From Rikenellaceae bacterium (GTDB lineage: Bacteria; Bacteroidota; Bacteroidia; Bacteroidales; UBA932), in assembly GCA_900767375.1 (NCBI GenBank), contig CAAFYX010000110.1, positions 1 through 10,932 of the forward strand: a stretch of DNA of 10,932 bases, given 5' to 3'. Each line of letters starts with the position of its first letter. The first letter of the stretch is position 1. A program made the position numbers and the translations under genes. Shown piece after piece: positions 5,671 through 10,932 of the stretch. The notes below the pieces were generated by a model. The model was not told the DNA's origin. It saw nothing but the letters and a program-made list of their open reading frames with translations, and did not search any database.

Positions 5671-7065
5671 TTTCCCTTTTTTCGTTTTCAGAGCCTCCTC
5701 ATATTCCTTGAGGCACTTGATGGCTTCCGGACAGATTATCAGCAGAACGATTACGTTCACCCAGGTGGTAAGTCCCACCCCTATGTCGCCCAGGGTCCAC
5801 ACATAATCCGCGGTCAGGGTGGCGCCGATGATGATCATTGCAAAAAACAGCACACGGTACACCCAGATGACCACATCCTTGAACCTGCCGCTTCTGTTCT
5901 TCTTGAAGAGATAGAATATGCTGGATTCGGCATAGAGATAATATGCCACCAGTGTCGTAAACACGAAGAAAGCCAGCGCAATGCTGACGAAGACGCCTCC
6001 CACGCCGTTCAGAATGGAGTCGATCGAAGCCTGAGTATAGGCGACGTAGTTCGCTCCGAGCTCCGGCGCATTCAGAGCGACAGCATTGCCGGCCTTGTCG
6101 AAGACATTATAATTCCCCGAGCAAAGTATCATCATCGCCGTTGCAGTACATACCAGAAGGGTGTCGACGTACACAGAAAAGGCCTGCGCAAGTCCCTGCT
6201 GGGCAGGATGTTCCACCTCAGCACTTGCAGCGACGATCGCGCCACCGCCCTGACCGGCCTCGTTGGAGAAAAGCCCGCGCTTGACGCCCATAGAGATCGC
6301 GCCGCCCAGCATACCGCCGAACACCGGACCGAAGCCGAAGGCGCTCTTGAAAATCAGTGCCAGCACGTCCGGAACCGCCCTCCAGTTCACCGCGACGATA
6401 ATAATGGAAATGCCAATATAACCCAGCGCCATGAACGGCGTGACCACGGACGCGAACTTCGCAATCCTCTTCACTCCGCCTATCACCACGAGCGCCAGCA
6501 GCACCACGACCACCACGGCAGTAACCACAGGATCGATATGGAAAGCGTTGTCAAAGGCGGATGCAACGCTGTTAGACTGCACAGCGGCCAGAAGCGCGCC
6601 ATAACCGATGATGCAGAAAATCGAAAAAACGACCGCCAGCCATTTCTGACCCAATGAATGCTCGATGTAGCTGAACGGGCCTCCACGGTACTGCCCGCCG
6701 TGAAGTTTCTTGTACTTCTGGGCCAATGTCGCCTCCACAAATGCAGTCGAAGCACCCATAAAGGCCAGCAGCCACATCCAGAAAACGGCTCCCGGCCCGC
6801 CCAGGGCAATGGCCGTCGCCACGCCCACGACATTGCCGGTGCCGACGCGTCCCGACAGGGAGATGCAGAACGCCTCGAATGAAGTTATCCCGCTGCTGCC
6901 TTTCTTCGAACTCAGGTTCCCGAAAAGCAGTCGCAGCATCTCAGGCAGGCGCCTCAGCTGCACGCATCTTGTGCGGATGGTAAAGTACAATCCTGCACCC
7001 ACCAGCAGCACCACGAGCGCCGGGCTCCACACTACATCATATACTGTCTGGACGATCTTTTCCAT
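5665..7065 (-). CDS. Sodium:alanine-type symporter (AGCS family)
   Basis: A 466-residue inner-membrane transporter of the alanine/glycine:cation symporter family, which uses the sodium gradient to import small neutral amino acids. There are about ten or more hydrophobic segments. Family motifs include GRVGTGNVVGVATAIALGGPG (from 72, with GGPGAVFWMW at 89-98), HGGQYRGGPFSYI (122-134), and the signature GVKRGLFSNEAGQG (260-273). It starts 17 nt after the lipoprotein gene, so it is probably the third gene of that operon. Unusually, its last codons (ALKTKKGK, 458-465) lie in the pyrimidine-rich repeat block at 5671-5694, and its stop lies inside the ffs fragment. The C-terminal tail is therefore shared with, or borrowed from, repeat DNA. 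Substrate specificity is not proven. Confidence 0.94.
   Translation of the reverse strand: MEKIVQTVYDVVWSPALVVLLVGAGLYFTIRTRCVQLRRLPEMLRLLFGNLSSKKGSSGITSFEAFCISLSGRVGTGNVVGVATAIALGGPGAVFWMWLLAFMGASTAFVEATLAQKYKKLHGGQYRGGPFSYIEHSLGQKWLAVVFSIFCIIGYGALLAAVQSNSVASAFDNAFHIDPVVTAVVVVVLLALVVIGGVKRIAKFASVVTPFMALGYIGISIIIVAVNWRAVPDVLALIFKSAFGFGPVFGGMLGGAISMGVKRGLFSNEAGQGGGAIVAASAEVEHPAQQGLAQAFSVYVDTLLVCTATAMMILCSGNYNVFDKAGNAVALNAPELGANYVAYTQASIDSILNGVGGVFVSIALAFFVFTTLVAYYLYAESSIFYLFKKNRSGRFKDVVIWVYRVLFFAMIIIGATLTADYVWTLGDIGVGLTTWVNVIVLLIICPEAIKCLKEYEEALKTKKGKA
5671..5694 (+). repeat. 24-bp block repeated at three places
   Basis: TTTCCCTTTTTTCGTTTTCA and the following GAGC recur with small changes at 5398-5422 (same strand) and 3161-3183 (opposite strand). 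Here it is coding on the minus strand for the symporter C-terminus. At 3161-3183 it directly follows the intact ffs 3' end, just as it follows the ffs fragment here. Confidence 0.8.
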
Positions 7066-7082
7066 AAACGGCCATGCCCGCT

Positions 7083-8816
7083 CTACTTGACGACTAGACG
7101 GAACTCGGCTTCGGCAGGATAGTGGTCGGAAAGCTGCTTGCCATTGTCGTCAACGAAGTCGACGACATTGCCTTCAGAAACGACTTCCAGAGTCACCGGA
7201 GCCTCGTCACGGTTCAGGAACAGGATCTTGTCAAGCTCCTCCCAGGTACCATCGGTCGAACGGGTCGCAGCACCGTCATAATCAGGATAAACCCCGCCGT
7301 TGTTGCACTCCACCCAAGCATCGCACACGCTGATACCTTCGATTGCGTTCAGCTGGTCGATGAACAGGCTCTTGAAATCGTCACGGTAATACCTGGTGTT
7401 CCAGTCTCCCATCATGATGAGAGGAGCAGTGGACTTCAGATTCTTGACGTATTTCAAAAGCTGGGCATAGCCGTTTTCACGGGCCTCGATATCCTCGGCG
7501 GCATCACCGGCATCGGCGTGAAGGATGATGAAATCCACCTGAGTGGAAATACCGTCCTTGTCCACATCGACCGTGTAGTAGCGGAAACCCTTCTTTGTCA
7601 GGCCATCATTGTCATTAGTAAAATAGCCGTACACGGCATTGGAGTTCCAGGACACGATATCCTCATAGCTTATCGAGAAGCCGGAATTCACTCCGAACTC
7701 CAGTCCGTCGATGGAGAACAGAGGCTGCTGGAGCAGCGCCTTTCCGATAAGGCCCAGATACTCATACCATTCAGCCTCAAAACCGCCCTGATACGTTCCT
7801 CTGGAATAATTTCCTAGGCATGACCAGACCTCATCGTGGTAGTTGAAGTCCTCATTCATGCCGAATACATCCCAGTCCTTGGCGGCAATTCCTGCACTGA
7901 GCGCCTTGGACCCCTCGACGCCGGGGCCGGTCTCATTGATATAGACATTGTCATCATCGTCGACCCTGATGCCGGAAACATTTTTCTTGACGAAATCGGC
8001 AATCAGAGATCCGACATTGATGGACACCGGCAGACCGTCCACGTTGAAAGTGGCCACCCGCAGGCTGGTGCTTCTGTGGATCTCGAACGAGGCCTGGGTG
8101 ATGGTGCTGCGCTTGACCACGAGCTTGCCGGCCTTCAAAGTCTTTGAATCGATGACCTTGCCGGAATTGTCCTTGAAACTGATGCTCAAGCCGGAGTAGC
8201 CGGCAGTTTTTTCAGGCATAGCGATATTGAACTGGACGCCGGAAGTGGTGTTGAGTTCTACCGGAGATGCGCAGGTAAGGGTAATTGCGCTGGCGAGCTC
8301 GTCGGCATCGACGACAACCGACTTGACCTCTATGTCGGACGAGCCCTTCACGGTGAGGCGCAGGATGCCACCCACGTTGGTGAAGTGCAGGTCGCTGATG
8401 CTTGAGCCGGACACAGCCGCCTCCGCGACCATCGGCGAGCCGGTGATATCGCCTTCCACATAGGTCTGCTGGTTCACCCAGCCGCTGCCGGTATAGGATG
8501 CAGGATAATATGCATTGTATGTCCCTGAAGCGGGAGCGGTTCCGGACACGAGCTGGAAGACTCCGTACTTGGTACCGGCACCGGACTGCAGGCGGAAGGT
8601 CTTTCCATCGATGGATATCTCGTCATCGGCCTGCCAGAGAACGTCATAACCGCTCTCGTCATCGCCCGAAAGCGATGTTCTGGTATCCATTTCAGTAGTA
8701 GCGCGGACAAAGATTTCACGTCCGGCGGTTCTTTCCGGAGAAAGACTTGAAGTACAGGATGCGAGGCCTGCAACTGCAGCGCCCACAAGCATCATAGAAA
8801 CAATTGATCTCTTCAT
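7083..8816 (-). CDS. Lipoprotein with fimbrillin-like N-terminus and EEP (endonuclease/exonuclease/phosphatase) domain
   Basis: A 577-residue predicted lipoprotein. The signal peptide has lysine and arginine at the start, a hydrophobic core and the lipobox LASC with C21. Residues about 33-245 resemble Bacteroidales fimbrillin/Mfa-like domains (TRTSLSG, VLWQADDEISIDG, YNAYYPASY). Residues about 251-577 form an EEP-superfamily hydrolase with the full catalytic set visible: ATFNVDG (N258), GMNEDFNYH (E322), ILHADAG (H433, D435), MGDWNTRY (D471, N473), ELDKILFL (D529) and LSDHYP (D564, H565). It should be a metal-dependent phosphodiesterase or phosphatase outside the cytoplasm; DNA, lipid or sugar phosphate targets are all possible. 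I chose the ATG at 8816 over one seven codons upstream because it begins the signal peptide. It is preceded by a 45-aa gene (4-nt gap) and followed by the symporter gene (17-nt gap). Confidence 0.88.
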   Translation of the reverse strand: MKRSIVSMMLVGAAVAGLASCTSSLSPERTAGREIFVRATTEMDTRTSLSGDDESGYDVLWQADDEISIDGKTFRLQSGAGTKYGVFQLVSGTAPASGTYNAYYPASYTGSGWVNQQTYVEGDITGSPMVAEAAVSGSSISDLHFTNVGGILRLTVKGSSDIEVKSVVVDADELASAITLTCASPVELNTTSGVQFNIAMPEKTAGYSGLSISFKDNSGKVIDSKTLKAGKLVVKRSTITQASFEIHRSTSLRVATFNVDGLPVSINVGSLIADFVKKNVSGIRVDDDDNVYINETGPGVEGSKALSAGIAAKDWDVFGMNEDFNYHDEVWSCLGNYSRGTYQGGFEAEWYEYLGLIGKALLQQPLFSIDGLEFGVNSGFSISYEDIVSWNSNAVYGYFTNDNDGLTKKGFRYYTVDVDKDGISTQVDFIILHADAGDAAEDIEARENGYAQLLKYVKNLKSTAPLIMMGDWNTRYYRDDFKSLFIDQLNAIEGISVCDAWVECNNGGVYPDYDGAATRSTDGTWEELDKILFLNRDEAPVTLEVVSEGNVVDFVDDNGKQLSDHYPAEAEFRLVVK

Positions 8817-8820
8817 AGCA

Positions 8821-8958
8821 CTACCTCCAGCTGTCATCAGGATAAATCAGCCCGTCATCAGTACCGTAAGGCTCGGTACCGCTTGTCTGGCAGACAGAAG
8901 CCGACCAGACCATCTCCACCACAGCAATCTGCGGCATCTCATATAATTCTTTTTCCAT
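8821..8958 (-). CDS. Small protein of 45 residues, function unknown
   Basis: I call MEKELYEMPQIAVVEM as the start, with the ATG at 8958, because it lies 15 nt after a consensus -7 box; an upstream in-frame ATG at 9012 lies before that promoter. The protein is acidic with a short hydrophobic middle (IAVVEMVWSASVC), one cysteine, and a Gly/Asp/Tyr/Pro-rich tail ending DDSWR. There is no convincing signal peptide. Small proteins opening with a charged YExPxIxVVEM-like stretch are frequent next to surface lipoprotein genes in Bacteroidales, but I do not know a function. It ends 4 nt before the lipoprotein ATG, so translation of the two is probably coupled. Confidence 0.65.
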   Translation of the reverse strand: MEKELYEMPQIAVVEMVWSASVCQTSGTEPYGTDDGLIYPDDSWR

Positions 8959-8972
8959 AGTATTTAATTGTT

Positions 8973-9002
8973 CAAACTTAGAACCTGCACAAAAATCGTC
9001 AA
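8973..9002 (-). promoter_or_regulatory. Promoter of the small protein-lipoprotein-symporter operon
   Basis: On the minus strand TTG (9000-9002), a 19-nt spacer and TAAGTTTG (8973-8980) match the Bacteroidota -33/-7 consensus. A transcript would start near 8968-8970 with a leader of about 10 nt before the 45-aa gene. No other promoter is evident before the lipoprotein or symporter, which supports one operon. Confidence 0.75.
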
Positions 9003-9040
9003 AAGTTACCAAAAATCCGACTAATCACAAAACTCATTTC

Positions 9041-9136
9041 CTTCTCCCAGCCACATTTTCGCACTGAAACGTGGCACAAACTGACTTTCCCCTTCTCCCA
9101 GCCACATTTTCGCACTGAAACGTGGCACAAACTGAC
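9041..9136. repeat. Perfect 45-nt tandem direct repeat with internal hairpin
   Basis: Bases 9041-9085 and 9092-9136 are identical over 45 nt, with a 6-nt link (period 51). Each unit contains an inverted repeat, GCCAC...GTGGC, that can extend inward as TTTT/GAAA after one mismatch, giving a 26-nt hairpin. It lies between the stop of the flavoprotein gene and the operon promoter, all reading on the minus strand. It could act as a terminator or mRNA stabiliser, though no T-run follows. It is not a CRISPR: there are only two units and the spacer is 6 nt. Confidence 0.85.
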
Positions 9137-9164
9137 CAAATTGACAAAAACGATATGGAAGATA

Positions 9165-10932
9165 TCAACAAGCACCGTCAATGACATCGGCAGCGGCGGC
9201 AGCGCAGCGGATGCCATCAATCGCGGAGGAAACGATGCCGCCCGAGTAGCCGGCGCCCTCGCCGCAAGGGAACACCCGCGGCGCCCGGGCGCACTGGAGA
9301 GTCTGCGGATCGCGCGGTATGCGCACCGGAGACGACGTGCGGGACTCAACGCCCAGAAGAAGGGCTTCATCAGTATAATATCCCGGTATCTTCTTGTCTA
9401 TCAATGGAAACACCTTCTGCAGCCTCGTCGCCACCATCGGCGGCAGGACCTTGTGCAGCGCCACCGGTACCACGCCCGGATGGTACGACGAATCCGGCAG
9501 GCTGTATGACACACGCCCCCTGCAGAAGTCCGTCATCCTCTGTCCCGGCGCCGCGAACGGATGGCTCCCGGCAGGAAGCGGAGACGGATGTCCGGACTGC
9601 GGAGCGTTTTCAGCGGAGCAGGACGGAGCTTCCGCGAAGCGGGAAACAGCAGAAGAAACAGCATTGTACATAGAACGTTCGATGTCGCGCTGGAAATTCA
9701 GCAGCGCGAACGGCCCGTCCCCGGCATACTCGGCAGGCACATCCGAAGGCTCGATCGAAACCACCACACCGGCATTGGCCCAGCGCGAATTGCGCGCGGA
9801 GTTCGACATTCCATTCAGGACCACGGTCTCCTCCTCAGTGGAAGAAGGCACCAGAATGCCCCCGGGGCACATGCAGAAGGAGAACACTCCCCTCCCGTCC
9901 ACCTGCTCCACGAACGAATACTCCGCCGCCGGCATACCCGGAGCGAACTTGCCATGATAGCGCGCATCATTGATGACGCTCTGCGGATGCTCCACCCGCA
10001 CGCCCAGCGCAAAACCCTTGGCCTCCAGCTCCCAGCCCTTAGCCGCAGCCATCTCATAAACGTCCCTCGCAGAATGGCCTGTGGCCAATATCACCGCCTC
10101 CCCGGAATACTCGCTCCCATCCTCAGTCCTCACAACAACCGGCGAAGAAAGCGGAGACGGAAGTCCGGACTGCGAAGCGTTTTCAGCAGAGCAGGACGGA
10201 GCTTCCGCGGAGCGTATATCCACTACCTTCGAGCTGAAATGATACTCCCCGCCGTGAGCCTCGATGCAGCGGCGGATATTCTCCACCACCACCGGAAGCT
10301 TGTCGGAGCCGATATGGGGATGCGCATCTATCAGAATGTCCGGCGAAGCCCCGAAACGCACAAGCTGGTACAGGACCTCGCGGTTATCCCCGCGTTTCGA
10401 AGAACGCGTGAAAAGCTTGCCGTCGGAGAACGCACCCGCGCCCCCCTCGCCGAAACAATAATTCGAATCAGGATCCAGCACCCCGTCGCGCGACAGCGCA
10501 GCCATATCCACCTTCCTCGAATGAACGTCGCGCCCACGCTCCAGGACAATAGGCTTAAGCCCCAATGTCAACAGCTTCAGCGCCGCGAACATTCCCGCAG
10601 GACCGGCGCCGACCACGATTACCGGACGCGCATCATGCACGTCCTGATATTCAGGCAGCCTGTAAGGCTCGTATTTCTCAGTAGGCCCGTAAACCTCCAC
10701 AGAATACCGCTGGACGGCATTTCCACGCGCGTCCAGGCTCCTGTGCCTTATCACGCACGTCGCCGACGCGCTCGGAGCGGCAACGTCAGAAAGCGGAGAC
10801 GGAAGTCCGGACTGCGGAGCTTCCGCGGAGCGTATATCAAAAGAAGACGGACAGGTCGGGTCGATCACGCGGATGACCGCATTGCGGCTCAGCTTGAACT
10901 GGCGGGCGACGGTCTTCTTGACCTCGTCAGCG
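9165..10932 (-). CDS. FAD-dependent oxidoreductase (COG2509-like), 5' end beyond the window
   Basis: The reading frame runs open to the window edge, giving at least 588 residues. The GTG at 10868 is only an internal valine codon, since the upstream 21 codons (ADEVKKTVARQFKLSRNAVIRV) fit the family N-terminus. Counting from that codon, the FAD site is IVVGAGPAGMFAA (84-96), followed by LERG, NYCFGEGGAGAFSDGKL (136-152), ILATGHSARDVY (260-271), the cysteine-containing FCMCPGG (331-337), and the C-terminal VFPCGEGAGYSGGIVSSAIDG (532-552). This is the NAD(P)/FAD oxidoreductase family common in Bacteroidota and Firmicutes, whose physiological substrate is unknown. It is longer than usual because three related peptide insertions interrupt it (residues about 11-27, 218-241, 410-432), each encoded by the same DNA repeat. 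All keep the frame and no catalytic motif is lost, so the enzyme may be active. Confidence 0.9.
   Translation of the reverse strand, partial: ADEVKKTVARQFKLSRNAVIRVIDPTCPSSFDIRSAEAPQSGLPSPLSDVAAPSASATCVIRHRSLDARGNAVQRYSVEVYGPTEKYEPYRLPEYQDVHDARPVIVVGAGPAGMFAALKLLTLGLKPIVLERGRDVHSRKVDMAALSRDGVLDPDSNYCFGEGGAGAFSDGKLFTRSSKRGDNREVLYQLVRFGASPDILIDAHPHIGSDKLPVVVENIRRCIEAHGGEYHFSSKVVDIRSAEAPSCSAENASQSGLPSPLSSPVVVRTEDGSEYSGEAVILATGHSARDVYEMAAAKGWELEAKGFALGVRVEHPQSVINDARYHGKFAPGMPAAEYSFVEQVDGRGVFSFCMCPGGILVPSSTEEETVVLNGMSNSARNSRWANAGVVVSIEPSDVPAEYAGDGPFALLNFQRDIERSMYNAVSSAVSRFAEAPSCSAENAPQSGHPSPLPAGSHPFAAPGQRMTDFCRGRVSYSLPDSSYHPGVVPVALHKVLPPMVATRLQKVFPLIDKKIPGYYTDEALLLGVESRTSSPVRIPRDPQTLQCARAPRVFPCGEGAGYSGGIVSSAIDGIRCAAAAADVIDGAC
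9574..9641 (-). repeat. In-frame peptide-coding repeat, copy C
   Basis: This 68-bp copy is translated as RFAEAPSCSAENAPQSGHPSPL within the flavoprotein. It lies between SSAVSR and the conserved GQRMTDF region. It shares with copy B the full-length form, including the middle part that encodes SCSAENA. One change in the CGGAAG arm weakens the terminal hairpin, so this may be the oldest copy. Confidence 0.8.
10147..10220 (-). repeat. In-frame peptide-coding repeat, copy B
   Basis: This 74-bp copy is translated as DIRSAEAPSCSAENASQSGL and then PSPLS. It contains the perfect 10-bp palindrome AGTCCGGACT, and the arms CGGAAGTCCG (10158-10167) and CGGAGCTTCCG (10197-10207) can pair with a single bulge. 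It sits between FSSKVV and VVVRTEDG, where homologues would be expected to have a strand-turn-strand before the conserved ATGHSARD. Confidence 0.85.
10789..10838 (-). repeat. In-frame peptide-coding repeat, copy A (short form)
   Basis: This 50-bp copy is translated as DIRSAEAPQSGLPSPLS near the N-terminus. Compared with copy B it lacks exactly 24 nt (eight codons) from the middle, between two GGAGC-like repeats, so the frame is kept. It is flanked on both sides by low-complexity residues (PTCPSS and DVAAPSASA) between VIRVI and RHRSLDAR. Confidence 0.85.

Noticed and set aside
5662..6657. 331-residue plus-strand open frame
   Set aside because: It is antisense to the symporter, which has clear AGCS motifs. 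The translated product is rich in His, Asp and Arg with no recognisable domain, as expected of a shadow frame in GC-rich coding DNA.
8959..9012. Upstream ATG giving a 63-residue version of the small protein
   Set aside because: It would place the consensus promoter inside the coding region and begin before the -33 box.
9041..9136. CRISPR array
   Set aside because: There are only two units, the link is 6 nt, and no cas genes are near.
9152..9166. Short inverted repeat GATAT...ATATC at the flavoprotein stop codon as a terminator
   Set aside because: The stem is only five A/T-rich pairs with no T-run, too weak to call.
10866..10868. GTG as the start of the last flavoprotein gene
   Set aside because: The frame stays open to the window edge and the upstream residues fit the protein; the real start is outside the window.

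Overview
The window looks like chromosomal DNA of a Bacteroidales-type bacterium (Bacteroidota) of fairly high GC. The evidence is the promoter grammar (several -7 boxes of the form TAnnTTTG, two with a TTG placed 19 nt upstream), the absence of strong Shine-Dalgarno sequences, a lipoprotein with a fimbrillin-like N-terminus, and protein families typical of gut Bacteroidales. Genus cannot be fixed by eye.

Layout. 40-924 (+) is an AraC-family regulator, convergent with and overlapping the end of a minus-strand cluster: ridA (2445-2852), pfkA (1456-2439) and a GNAT acetyltransferase (909-1406), probably read from a promoter at 2881-2888. An AT-rich gene-free stretch (2853-3183) carries a 146-bp imperfect palindrome. 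Next come the SRP RNA gene (ffs) and tRNA-Thr(CGT) on the minus strand, each with its own promoter and with a terminator between them. A BaiN/HI0933-type flavoprotein (3464-4867, +) reads away from the tRNA, followed by convergent yqeY (4883-5332, -). A second gene-free stretch (5333-5664) holds another copy of the palindrome in inverted orientation plus a second, 5'-truncated copy of the ffs 3' end. Then comes a minus-strand operon read from a good promoter at 8973-9002: a 45-aa peptide, a fimbrillin-like/EEP-nuclease-fold lipoprotein and a sodium:alanine-type symporter. After a perfect 45-nt tandem repeat, the window ends inside a minus-strand FAD-dependent oxidoreductase (9165 to beyond 10932).

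Two structures stand out. First, the terminal flavoprotein gene contains three copies of one short, partly palindromic DNA repeat (about 50-74 bp), all translated in the same frame as RSAEAP...QSGxPSPL peptides and all lying where the family seems to have surface turns. This resembles the ORF-invading palindromic elements of Rickettsia. Second, the ffs region carries a repeat family made of a 24-bp block, a 146-bp palindrome and a tail, with a duplicated ffs 3' end. If the segment between the two palindromes is mentally inverted, the full ffs and the ffs fragment become direct repeats around the element, as expected for integration into the 3' end of an RNA gene. One copy of the 24-bp block also encodes the last codons of the symporter. 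Both readings are inference from repeat structure alone.
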